Origin: Cephalothrix spiralis
Taxonomy: Eukaryota; Nemertea; Palaeonemertea; Archinemertea; Cephalotrichidae
NCBI GenBank assembly: GCA_032353305.1
Contig: JAUCNG010066663.1
Coordinates: forward strand, 2,399-14,286
DNA length: 11,888 bases
Direction: 5' to 3'
The notes below the pieces were generated by a model. That model was not told the origin of the DNA. It worked only from the letters and a program-made list of their open reading frames with translations, and did not search any database. Shown piece after piece: positions 1 through 8,610 of the stretch (the first letter of the stretch is position 1; each line of letters opens with the position of its first letter). The position numbers and the translations under genes are program-made.

Positions 1-318
1 ATTGTTTAAGCATAAAAATTGATCGAATTAACACTTTTAAATCGACATAATGGAATATTTAAAAAAGTTATCAGTTGCAAAATGGGGTGGTTCTTAAAAT
101 TTAAGAAAAACATTTGAATGCGGTTGAAAAATAGCCAGAAATATTTTGACCGCAGAACATTTTATTAAACATGTTATAAAATATATTCGTTCATACACAA
201 TTAACTAATTTAAAAATGAAAGTCGATGAAAAATCATTGAAGTATTGGCCGACACTTCTTGTACAGTCTTTTCGAGCCTTTAATACATCATTTTACAATA
301 TTGTATATTTGTTTACAG
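1..318 (+). other. Intron upstream of exon a (partial)
   Basis: This AT-rich stretch ends in a pyrimidine/T-rich acceptor at 318, and exon a begins mid-codon, so an upstream exon must exist outside the window. No ORF, repeat or RNA gene was recognised here. Confidence 0.65.
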
Positions 319-467
319 GAATGAGGAGATTTCATCACATTTCAAAAACTGTATAATAAAAGATGAAAGTTTATCAGTAACATCAACTTTGGATCATGCC
401 ACTTTAGATGCCTTAGAATCCGAAAAACAAAATAGGATTGGATATACTAGCCCTGAAAGAACCCCAG
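319..467 (+). CDS. CLOCK-like gene, internal exon a
   Basis: The acceptor is TTTGTTTACAG ending at 318 and the donor is CCAG|GTAACC after 467. The first base completes a codon begun in an upstream exon outside the window. Frame 320-466 is open for 49 codons starting NEEISSHFKNC and ending SPERTP; the other two frames contain stops. One base (G467) is carried into the next exon. The peptide is acidic and Ser/Thr-rich, with SP and TP pairs that could be phosphorylation sites (inference). Confidence 0.75.
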
Positions 468-3400
468 GTAACCTAATGAATCTTTTTTAACTCAACATAT
501 TGATTTACACAACTTTACGTAGCCCAAAATAGCGCCGCATAGCACTAGCGCTAGGATCGCTCAAAATGGTGCTAGGCATCGCAGGCGGGGACACTTTTTG
601 AGCGCTATATCAATACGTCGCTACGAAATCACTATGTAACGCCCATTGCATTGGGGGTGGAGATTGCTATGGAAGAAATACGCTTGTAAATGGAACAAAT
701 TAGATACTATAAGTCAAATTGCGCTCTAGAGTGCTATGTAGTATGTACTGCCACTCCAACCGGAGACTTTACGCTGAAGGAGTTTTTTTAGATCAGGGTC
801 ATCAACAGATATATAGCGCTTCGCAGGGCTGAGCGACGCTTAGCATCGCTATTTTTTAACATTACCCGGCATGCATTGGTTAAAAACAACCTGTTATAAT
901 CATAATTCTCCCAAAACATATATTCTACCTTGACCTTTATGCATAAAGTATGCGTTTTGAAATGGGTTTCTTCAATCTAAAACTCATTTTGTCGAAAAAT
1001 ATCCTGTTTAATTCTAGTGTTATGTAGTAGGAGGGCTTCAGCAAATAAAACCTCTGTCATAATAAAAAATGGTCCTACTGTAGATATTGGAGTTTCTGAA
1101 TTCCAACAAATTATATACTTAACAATTATAATTTCTGTAAAATTATCGGAAAGGGAGTTTTTGAGGTCGATTTTGATCATGAAAGTATTATTAATTTCTC
1201 TTACTTTTTCTTTCTCCAGATGGCATTGCTGAAGAAAATGAATGGTCACAAAAGAATTACGAGGAAACCGAATCCGAAACGGTATATGTCCTTGATTTTC
1301 CGAATGAGTTGATATTGCCTTATAATTATAAAACACCGTTTGACTTGAATATATTGTTCCCGGCACCGCGAACACTCTGTTATAGACTGAAAATGTGTTA
1401 AACACAAATCTACAAAGCCCTTATGACAGGTATAAGCCTACTCATTGGGTTTCTTAATTCTTTTATGACCTATAGGTACTTTAAGCTCAGGTTCATAGGA
1501 TTAGAAAAAAGGGTAAAAACTGAAAAAAACGTAAATGAACAGAGAAAAACATTTTAAGAAACCGCGGCTATCTGTTTCTCAGCTGTATACATAATCACAG
1601 AAAATGATATATAAAATATTCTTCATCGACAACTACATGTTAAATTTAAAATCCTTTCCTGTATAAACTTTCTGAACTTAAATTTGATTAACACCTTTAC
1701 ACTGCAATCAAAACACATTTAAATTACGTTTTGTATACGCACTTCGCCTATTTCTTATATGTCACTGAATCGGGGTAAAATATCAGCAAATTCAAGCCTA
1801 CGTTCTTTATGGTCGGCCCCTAATTTACTAAAACAAGTACATGTATTGTATAATGGGATTAAAGGCGGGAAAAAAGAATCGAAAGAATTAATTTAGCTCC
1901 CTTGTTTATGAACGGGTCTGCGCGAAGTCTTTTTGATGCAGAAGAGAAGACTCATGATGTTCTTTCCACAATCGCTCTCAGTCATAAAATTATTTTATTT
2001 AGTAAGTCACAAATGTTCGACGTTATCTAGCTGCTATACAGTTTATTGGAAGGTGTACATGGGGTATACCGGGAAGCGGTTTTTGGGCCACCGGGCACGG
2101 GTTTTTCTTCAAAATAATGATTCCTGGTCCGGGATTTTACACAATTTTGATTTCGGCTTGGGCTCCGGGCTATAGAACGGTCAGCGGTTTTCCGATTTCT
2201 TCCGGTCTGCGGGAACAACAAGAAAATTGGGCACGGGCTGCGGGCAGATGCTTCAAACTGCATGGTATTGGGCTTCGGGAAGCATTCTGAATCACATGAG
2301 AAAAGGTCATATATGCATTTGGCAAACATTTAAAAGTTTCGCCACCTAAAAATAGAGGCTATACAGTACTCATAAGATTTGAGTGCGTATCTGATGGTTT
2401 TTATACCGTTTTTTGCGATGAAGTTCCGGGCACGGTTTTTTCGAAAATAATTCTTCTGGGTCCGGGTTTTAGATCTCCGGGCACGGTTTTTCCGAAAATA
2501 ATGATTCCGGGTCCGGGAAAGATAAGATGACCTAAGTCATTTGGGTGTAACGTAGTTAGTAGAACCCGTATTTTCAAACAAAGCATATTTTTAAACAAAG
2601 CCTATTTTTTTTTTTTTCTTCAAAACTGTTATTTTACCGAAATAAGTGTCAAATTTTTGTCCCATCCGACTGCATCCGACATCAAAAACGATCGATATTA
2701 AAAAAAAACTTAATTGAAAATGTATGTTATAATCATTACGTCATTCTAATATTTTTCTTCATATACACAGGTTACTACAACAAACCAATCCAATTGTGGT
2801 ATAGAATTAGAAAGTGTTTCTGGATCTCAAGAAACGCACTCACATTCTCATGATATTACAGATATTGTAAGTCTAAATATTGTACCATTTTATCACTGTA
2901 CACGGGGTAATAGTGCAGGATCGAGTGCGCCACATTCTACGCTATACGAGATAAATTTCGAGTAAAAGTAGATTTTAAAATTCGTTTCACAAAACATTTA
3001 ACATAATATTGATCAAGTTCAATCCATTCTTGTATTGATGCATTTTCATTTACGACCATTAAACGTATTCCTTTTGGGGATCATAATCGTTCAACCAATA
3101 TCGGTCATTATTATCTGATGTTGAAAATAATATCTGCACATCAGATCTCATAATAATAAAGTTTATTAAATATAAGCCTGGGCGAGTGTGCCAAAACCCT
3201 GATATTATAAAAATTCAACCTTATTGGCGCTGCTCCGCATCCGGTGTTACACGAGTTTTAGTATTGGTAGCTACTTTAATAAATCACCGAAATGACACTC
3301 ATTTTTGGTCTAAAATATGAAAATATAGTAGGTACCAGTGCCAAATTTAGAACCATGAACCGTATAGTTGTTTACCTGTGGGTTCAGTTTTCTGGAAGTT

Positions 3401-4979
3401 GCCAATATTTATATCAAAAACTTATCATGCGTGTAATTAACGTATTCCCTTACTTATTACAAAAATGTTATCCCATAACCCCTTATAGAACCCAACCAAA
3501 GTAGATATAACGTCAATTTTTAGATCTAAAAACTTGATATGTTTTAGTATTTGATATACCTCAGTGCAACTTGGCAGTGTTAAATTTTTATATTTCGGGT
3601 CAAGGTCACATAACCTCAAAGTTAGGATTGGAATCAGCAAAAATGTTGTCAAAATTATTTAAAAAGGAGTGGAATCGATAGAGAATCGAAAATCAAGCTT
3701 AGGTTAAATGTTGACTTTTTTCTGAAGTCAAGTGTTTCGCCGCTAGAGGCGCTCAAAATTATCATCACATTTTATACGAGACTATTATAAGGACGTTCAT
3801 GTCACAAATGGAGACAAGAATATCTTCTGAAATACTGATCAAATATCTAGTTTGTTGCTCCAGTGCTTCTACACTGGTTATTAACTGAAAGCATCTGCCT
3901 GAGTGACTCTCAGGGTGTGTCGAATTCCAATGTTGCACCCTTGTAACGATGGGCTCTAGAGATGTTCTAATTAAATCGTGCAACTTCAAAATTTAAACAT
4001 GTATCTTTTAGGATCCATCTTCAAGCGGGCTCTACTTTAGTCCAGTGCAGATACGACTGTACAAAGAATTACGGAAGAAGCAGAAAAGTCTCCAAGAAAG
4101 GATCAGGAAGCAGCAGAGTGAACTTAGATTTATTAATGAACAATTGGTATTAACACAGCAAGATTTTGTTGTACAATCAAGTAAGTAAGATATACATGTA
4201 GCGTGAATTTCATTTTAGAAGAAGTCTTATGTTATACAGAGAGTCCCAATATTATTGAAAAGACGTCTTATTGTGATTTAATTATGAATACTTTAATAAT
4301 TGCAAATAATGGCTTTGAGAATATAATACGGTCTTCTCTCCCGAAGAAAACAAATTTGGTGTATAGATCGCTTCATAACTAAGAGAGCTACGATGATTCT
4401 CCCGAACGACCTCTGGTTTCTAAATCCAATACTAAATTGAGAGAATGCTATTTTCAATCACTCTAAATTTAATCTGGAATATTTGCAGTGCATTTCAATT
4501 TTTAGTAACTTTGGTTGTAAAATAGTAAATTGAATGAGAAATTTAAAAAAGTTAAAAAAAAGTAATAAAAAATCAATTTCCGAAAATCAAATTAAAGTCG
4601 CAATATGACGCCCTCTGGTTTTTTTCCAATATATTGGGACACCTTCACACCCTGTATAGTACCAGATATTTTTCGCTCATTTCCCATACATTTTTGCATT
4701 AAATAAGCGAAAATCTCCAAAAAATTTTCTGTCATTGTTCCGAAATTTATTTAAACAGAATATTAGTTGACTTTTTCAAACTTAAAAGGCGATTCCAGAA
4801 TAAGTAGTGATATCTTAATCTATGTATCAACAAAAATTGTATCTGTATTTTTGAACTCCAAGTTAAAAAGGTTCTTGTATCATTTTTTTTTAGCTCCTGA
4901 AGCTGCGAGTGGTCAACCTTTACTAGTCAATGAGCAAAAAGCATATGAACCACAAGATGGGTTCTATGGCAAGAAGTAA
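319..4979 (+). CDS. Clock-like: CLOCK/NPAS2-like circadian bHLH-PAS transcription factor, C-terminal part (5 exons, 5' end outside window)
   Basis: Five exons join without a frame break into 187 residues ending in TAA at 4977-4979; every intron starts GT and ends AG. Residues 1-103 are acidic, Ser/Thr-rich and probably disordered. Residues about 112-153 form a charged coiled coil with heptad positions L123, L130, Q137, I144 (a) and I134, L141, L148 (d). Its core IRKQQSELRFINEQL shares about 10 of 15 residues with the human CLOCK segment IHRQQEELRKIQEQL, recalled from memory, and an FS pair precedes it as in CLOCK. In that family this segment (mouse exon 19) lies after bHLH, PAS-A and PAS-B and binds regulators in the nucleus. 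Those domains are not in this window. Only 37 residues follow the conserved core and there is no poly-Q tract, unlike vertebrate CLOCK. Alternatives are another bHLH-PAS protein or an unrelated coiled coil. The exon structure is more secure than the family name. Confidence 0.75.
526..855. mobile_element. Possible foldback/MITE-like element in intron 1
   Basis: A GC-richer island in an AT-rich intron is bounded by AAAATAGCG at 526-534 and its reverse complement CGCTATTTT at 847-855, with partial symmetry continuing inward (GC then TA). Both ends are dense in GCGCTA/CGCT words. No convincing target-site duplication was found, so the boundaries and the element class are uncertain. Confidence 0.4.
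1220..1281 (+). CDS. CLOCK-like gene, internal exon b
   Basis: The acceptor is TTTCTTTCTCCAG ending at 1219. A1220 and T1221 complete an Asp codon with G467, and 20 further codons read GIAEENEWSQKNYEETESET. The donor after 1281 is ACG|GTATAT, which is a weak match to the consensus. The frame stays open through the donor for 39 more codons to a TAA at 1399-1401, so intron retention would give a shortened product. The peptide is strongly acidic. Confidence 0.7.
1282..2770 (+). other. Intron 2 of the CLOCK-like gene
   Basis: The intron starts with the weak donor GTATAT and ends ATACACAG. Its first 120 bases stay in frame with exon b. From about 1402 to 2060 nothing specific was recognised beyond AT-rich sequence. 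The GC-rich tandem repeats at 2069-2517 lie inside it, followed by a T-rich run near 2606-2620. Confidence 0.65.
2069..2517. repeat. GC-rich CCGGG-type tandem/scattered repeat, about 51-bp unit
   Basis: Units built on CCGGGCACGGTTTTT, then AAAATAATGATT, then GGTCCGGG start at 2091, 2426 and 2477. The last two are directly adjacent with a 51-bp period. A partial unit (CCGGGAAGCGGTTTTTGGG) starts at 2069, and CGGGC-rich remnants occur between about 2150 and 2280. Because 51 is a multiple of three, the minus strand at 2401-2598 reads as a repetitive peptide (FGKTVPG, FEKTVPG); I regard that as a by-product of the repeat, not a gene. Confidence 0.75.
2771..2866 (+). CDS. CLOCK-like gene, internal exon c
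   Basis: The acceptor ATATACACAG ends at 2770 and a strong donor GTAAGT follows 2866. The exon is 32 whole codons, starting VTTTNQSNCGIELES and ending with a His/Ser-rich HSHSHDITDI. Both ends are phase 0, so this exon could be skipped or included without changing the frame. Confidence 0.72.
2867..4011 (+). other. Intron 3 of the CLOCK-like gene
   Basis: The donor is GTAAGT and the acceptor CTTTTAG. It contains the small hairpin at 3113-3146 and a GGGTCAAGGTCA word near 3597-3608, which resembles adjacent nuclear-receptor half-sites but has no supporting context. Short ORFs on both strands here look like chance. Confidence 0.65.
3113..3146. repeat. Inverted repeat (9-bp stem) in intron 3
   Basis: ATCTGATGT at 3113-3121 is the perfect reverse complement of ACATCAGAT at 3138-3146, with a 16-base loop. 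The outer flanks are weakly symmetric in ATTATTA words. It could be a degenerate MITE core. Confidence 0.5.
4012..4180 (+). CDS. CLOCK-like gene, coiled-coil exon (counterpart of mouse Clock exon 19)
   Basis: The acceptor ATCTTTTAG ends at 4011 and a strong donor GTAAGTAAG follows 4180. The exon has 56 codons plus one base. It begins DPSSSGLYFSPVQ and then forms a continuous charged helix, with the conserved CLOCK/NPAS2 pattern I-x-[KR]-QQ-x-ELR-x-I-x-EQL at about 4102-4146. In mouse the equivalent 51-residue exon is the one lost in the dominant-negative ClockDelta19 allele. Here the exon is not a multiple of three: skipping it would shift the last exon into another frame, with a stop after about ten codons. 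Confidence 0.82.
4181..4893 (+). other. Intron 4 of the CLOCK-like gene
   Basis: A strong donor GTAAGTAAG leads to a T-tract acceptor. The sequence is AT-rich, with a small CCAATATATTGG palindrome near 4626-4637 followed closely by ACACCCTGTA, a word that can mark transposon ends, but no partner end was found in the intron. Confidence 0.65.
4894..4979 (+). CDS. CLOCK-like gene, terminal coding exon
   Basis: A run of eight T residues followed by TAG ends at 4893. The first two bases complete a Thr codon with A4180. Twenty-seven codons follow, from PEAASGQPLLVNEQ to DGFYGKK, then TAA at 4977-4979. The tail is short, polar and has no Gln-rich activation region. It could be an alternative last exon, but no better downstream continuation was seen. 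Confidence 0.72.
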
Positions 4980-5762
4980 CATTTGACCTCGACCTACGAA
5001 TCATAAAGAGGATGTAGTCTGATGTTAAATGGTATGTTTAATGAAATATATAAGGTTCATATGTTTTAAGTGATTTATGTAATTGTACATGATAGAAATA
5101 AGTCGACACCAATTTGCTCTATTTGGATTGTACCTCAGCGATACGAACATTAACTGGCAATATTTGAATAGCGGACTTAAAGTTGCAGTCAATCGTAAAC
5201 AATAACATTAAAACAATAGATTCCAGATTGATTATGTCCTTATCAACTATACTGGCCATAGAGTTATGCTAAATTACATCTACCCGGTATTTGATACATC
5301 CATAATCATAATCTCTAAAAGTACTAATTGCAAAAATAAAGCGAATAACTATAATTTTTGATGCCATATTAGGGGAAGGGAACAAGTCTAACGTGGCCAA
5401 ATGAGACTGATATAATGCCCCGTTTGACTGCAGCTTTAGGAAAATATGGTGATGACATTAGGAGAGTCGCGTCGTACCGGGGTTGCTATCGATATTTTTC
5501 GTATTTTTATTTATCTATTATTGTAGAAGGCATTGCTGAGCGCATGCTAATTTATTATTTTACTTATTTCTATCTAACTCTGGGTTTGAAATACAGTTCA
5601 TGTTATTTACAACAGTAATGTCAGTAAATTAACCTATAGATATTAAGATCAGGAACAATAAAAAAATGTATAAATAATAAATGACAATCAAATCCAAAAA
5701 ATCTAATACCCATTTTTGAATTAAAGTTTAGTTTCCGACATATCGCCGAAGATGAGCTGATC
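4980..5762 (+). other. 3' UTR and downstream flank of the CLOCK-like gene
   Basis: This stretch directly follows the stop codon. It contains several polyadenylation-type hexamers (see separate entry). A 67-codon plus-strand ORF at 5415-5618 has low-complexity aromatic content in its second half and no recognised domain, so it was not called as a gene. Confidence 0.55.
5207..5681 (+). promoter_or_regulatory. Candidate polyadenylation signals
   Basis: ATTAAA occurs at 5207-5212 and AATAAA at 5335-5340, 5657-5662 and 5676-5681. Any could end the CLOCK-like transcript, giving a 3' UTR of roughly 250-720 bases. The paired signals at 5657-5681 are the densest. In AT-rich DNA these hexamers also arise by chance. 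Confidence 0.35.
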
Positions 5763-6069
5763 ACATTCGGTTTTGGTATCGAAAGTCTTTCGATCGAATG
5801 ACCTGAACAAAAAAGGGAAGATTTTCTACTACCTTTTTTTGCGCGTTCATCTGCATGGTAACTTGATGTTGTACAATATTTATTTTATTTAACATGACAA
5901 ACAACTCTGATAGATAAGTCCCCAAATTGAGGCCCGATATATGAGCATATGCCGTGCTTTAAGTCTTCCTAGAGTTTAATAAGCTAAATAAATAACCGAA
6001 GTGCACTATGCAGCAATAATTATTATATATACAACGAATTATGTATCCTGACTTTCATAAACATGTATC

Positions 6070-6104
6070 TTACGATCCCAATATCATATGATATTGGATC
6101 GTAA
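6070..6104. repeat. Strong palindrome in duplication copy 1
   Basis: The core CAATATCATATGATATTG (6079-6096) is a perfect 18-bp palindrome. It is extended outward by TTACGATCC at 6070-6078 against GGATCGTAA at 6096-6104, with one unpaired C. In copy 2 the matching site near 8086-8113 is degraded, keeping only ACGATCACATGATACTGGAT. Confidence 0.75.
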
Positions 6105-6604
6105 AATTGGACAGCCAATATCACGGAACCAGTACTGTTATGACAAGATTGTGACCCTCTATAAGCGACAAATATATCATTGGCCTATACCGGGGCCAAC
6201 ATCAGGAGAATAACGGTACTTTATTATTTTTTGTCGGAAATCACGAAAAGTGTGTTAGCCACTAGCGGTAGAGAAATTATGATCATGTTAAATAGTTATA
6301 TAATATTGCAATCGTCGTCCCTAATTTGTCTGTTTAAGTACACAACATGTCTTTGATTATAGTGTTACCAAAATATCTGGTTATTGGAAATAAACCAATA
6401 CTTTCTGTAATAGTAATACCTATATGCATTAACCAAGAAAATATTGGTTTCGAAATCACCAAATATTCGGTGTCTTATAGATTTTTAATTTTACAGTGCC
6501 CACTATATAGGCACATCAATGATTTGATATTTAATCTGTTGTCTCTGTAAAGAACTTATGTTGCTTTTATCTATCAAAATAATGTATGCATTTATGTTTA
6601 ATTA

Positions 6605-6784
6605 CCACACATCTAACTATCCAGTTTGAACTTCTAACAAATTTTATCTCATACCGGGACTCTGGTCAGTGCGGTATCGTCCCATACCATCAATGCATAT
6701 TTAATAAGGCTATTACCTTGTGAAAACTTAAAATGCAGAAAACGAGAGAAATGATTACAATATCATCAGAAAGTAGATGTGTGG
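6605..6784. mobile_element. Small TIR element (MITE candidate) with TA target duplication
   Basis: CCACACATCTA at 6605-6615 is matched by TAGATGTGTGG at 6774-6784, and each end is flanked by TA (6603-6604, 6785-6786). Symmetry extends to TTACCACACATCTA/TAGATGTGTGGTAA. The 180-bp body has no ORF of note. A TA duplication fits Tc1/mariner-type non-autonomous elements. The corresponding stretch of the sister duplication lacks it. Confidence 0.6.
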
Positions 6785-6789
6785 TAAAT

Positions 6790-6945
6790 ATATAATTGAA
6801 CATCTTCTCGTCCGGTAATATTTTGGACTCGTTCCGGTAAGTACTTGTTTTTGCTGCGCGGATTGATCAATTCCCCAGGCGCAAAAACGCGTACCAGAAC
6901 TTGTCCAAAGAAATTACCGGATTCCAAGATGTCCATTTATAATAT
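6790..6945. mobile_element. Hairpin-type MITE, family H, copy 1
   Basis: The left arm (about 6800-6853) and right arm (about 6879-6932) are long imperfect inverted repeats. Both read ACATCTT, then CCGGTAAT, then TTTGGAC, then GTTTTTGC when oriented alike. The arms enclose a short GC-rich loop. It lies immediately beside the 6605-6784 element. A related sequence occurs at 10740-10862, which supports a dispersed family. The target duplication is unclear. Confidence 0.68.
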
Positions 6946-7234
6946 ATTATACATCTAGTGTCTGGAAGGAAATCCCATTGGTCAACTGGTATTCGATAAT
7001 AATATTTTTTCTCGAGTATAGAGCTTCATAAAATTCTATGACATCATAAAATATATCCCTTTACATGTAGAAAACCGCCGGCAAATCCAGAAAAATTCGG
7101 GGTAACAAAAACACTTACTGTAAGAGCTTTCGGCTTTATTTTGTCTTTGTTACATGTAGTTCAGATATTTTTGAGACGTGTTTTCATAAATTCTAAAAAC
7201 CTTAATCATTACCTACTATCTAGAATTTCTACTA

Positions 7235-7422
7235 CAGTGGAACCCCCCCTCCTAATTACGGTCACTTAGATTAACGGTCATCACGAAATTACGATCATTT
7301 AAATGCTGTATTCCCGGCAGAATAGACTACTTGTGTACTAAATTGTCTCACAATTAAGGTCACTCAAAATTGCGGTCACTTTCTCCTGGTCCCACGTTGA
7401 CCGTAATTTCGGGGTTCCACTG
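7235..7422. mobile_element. Pogo/Tigger-like MITE with TA target duplication
   Basis: CAGTGGAACCCC at 7235-7246 and GGGGTTCCACTG at 7411-7422 are perfect terminal inverted repeats flanked by TA (7233-7234, 7423-7424). CAGTGGAACC-type ends and TA targets are characteristic of pogo/Tigger DNA transposons. Subterminal ACGGTCA-like words repeat near 7258, 7274 and 7291 on one side and in reverse orientation near the other end; these are plausible transposase-binding sites (inference). The 188-bp body is too short to encode a transposase, so it would move in trans. In the sister duplication the same flank (GGCCTGC at 8883) has no insertion. Confidence 0.85.
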
Positions 7423-7850
7423 TATATAGAGGCCTGCATTGTGTTATTATGAAAAATGTATATAAATCTTGAAATGGTTATATTTTGTGATCTTCTTTGT
7501 AAATGTTTTATAACCATTATTTGTTTAAAGTTTAGTAAGTATATTTTGATATGAATATTTGCTTCTGAAACAGGGTTCATGTATAGATAAAAATAAGAAT
7601 AGAAGCATTATTTCAAAATACAGGGTTTTACTAGTCGAAACCATTGTTTCAAATATTTATGATATATTTGTTATATTTTAATTGATGATCTCAAAATGTA
7701 TACTTAAACGAATACTTGCATTTAAATTTTTGAATTTGTATGATAAAGAAAATATTGAACAAATTTTAAGTTATCTAAATACATGTACCTTTAAACACAA
7801 TATCTGTGATTTCATCAGAAATCTATCATCGGAACATTCCGTTGTAGTGT

Positions 7851-7868
7851 CTTCGGAATATTCCGAAG
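7851..7868. repeat. 18-bp perfect palindrome
   Basis: CTTCGGAATATTCCGAAG reads the same on both strands. It sits at the junction between the two duplication copies, just after a related GGAACATTCC at 7831-7840. GAAnnTTC words resemble heat-shock element units, but the spacing of a third unit is wrong. Confidence 0.6.
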
Positions 7869-8610
7869 AGAAATAGCGGTAAAGTTATCCCTTATCTTGA
7901 CGTGAAAGCTGGACCATGGATGTTGTACAATATATATTTTATTTAACATGACAAAACAATTCGGAAAGATAAGTCCCCAAATCGAGGCACGATATTTCTT
8001 ATAAGTCTTCCTAGAACTCAAAAAATAAAAGATTCATGCACTTACTTTGCAGCAATAGTATACAACGAATTATTTTTCTCGACTTTCATACGATCACATG
8101 ATACTGGATCATAAAATTGGACTGCGAATAGACTCGTTTACGATCGTTCTCTATTAAGAAGGAGAAAAAGAGACTATATGAAATCACGTGACTTGTTTAA
8201 GCCACTAGCATTATGTCATGTTAGATATTTGTATAATATCGTTATCGTCGCTCCAGTCTAATATTTATTTAAATATACACTTTATTATTAAAGCCGTGTC
8301 TATAGGGCAAGGATTCCAGTCTATATGTAACCTTCAGTTGCTTATTAAATAGGGACTGTGATCACTAGTCTATCCTGACCATTTGGATTGAATATGAATA
8401 GTAGAGAGCTGTAACACCTGTACCCAATCTTCGGCATCGTTGATTACACGGTTCAACGCATTTCATTTATATTGTTATGTAAACAAAGTTATTTCGATGT
8501 ATACAGGCTCAAATATATTTGGTATTTGCAAATTTACCAATAATTTCTTGGTTATAAATTTATAACAAGAAATAATATTGTTCACCAATAAGTAATGCTT
8601 ACAATCTGTA

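Larger units (their letters stand above)
5763..7795. repeat. Tandem segmental duplication, copy 1
   Basis: The core 5865-6345 aligns with 7919-8280 (shared GATGTTGTACAAT, ATTTTATTTAACATGAC, GATAAGTCCCCAAAT, TAAGTCTTCCTAGA, ATACAACGAATTAT, GCCACTAGC, in order). About 6370-6470 aligns with about 8510-8600. The words around GGTATTCGA near 6990 align with those near 8725. 7431-7795 aligns with 8883-9255, including a 36-base identical run at 7662-7697. Weaker similarity extends left to about 5763. The block order is the same in both copies. Copy 1 carries three inverted-repeat insertions that copy 2 lacks. Confidence 0.8.

Noticed and set aside
2027-2329. 100-codon minus-strand ORF
   Set aside because: It runs through the GC-rich CCGGG repeat, has no recognisable domain, and lies in an intron.
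2401-2598. Minus-strand ORF with a repetitive KTVPG peptide
   Set aside because: It is explained by the 51-bp tandem repeat, whose length is a multiple of three.
3597-3608. GGGTCAAGGTCA as a nuclear-receptor response element
   Set aside because: It is an isolated word in an intron; GGTCAAGGTCA words are also common in repeats, so function cannot be argued.
3765-3989. 74-codon minus-strand ORF in intron 3 with protein-like composition
   Set aside because: No family was recognised and there are no supporting signals; it may be a decayed repeat, but I could not show this.
4615-4665. ACACCCTGTA next to CCAATATATTGG as a transposon end
   Set aside because: No matching opposite end was found within the intron, so there is nothing to define an element.
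5415-5618. 67-codon plus-strand ORF starting MPRLTAALGKYGDD
   Set aside because: The first 20 residues look protein-like but the rest is Tyr/Phe-rich low complexity; no splice signals or family motif were found.
7831-7868. Heat-shock element cluster
   Set aside because: GAA/TTC units are present but the spacing breaks the alternating five-base pattern, and there is no gene start nearby.
7682-8021. Short ORFs on both strands around the duplication junction
   Set aside because: The frames are not maintained between the two duplication copies, which argues against coding.
8185-8190. CACGTG E-box, the CLOCK:BMAL target, 3.2 kb downstream of the CLOCK-like gene
   Set aside because: A single six-base match is expected by chance in a window this size, it lies inside a duplicated repeat, and the sister copy does not have it.
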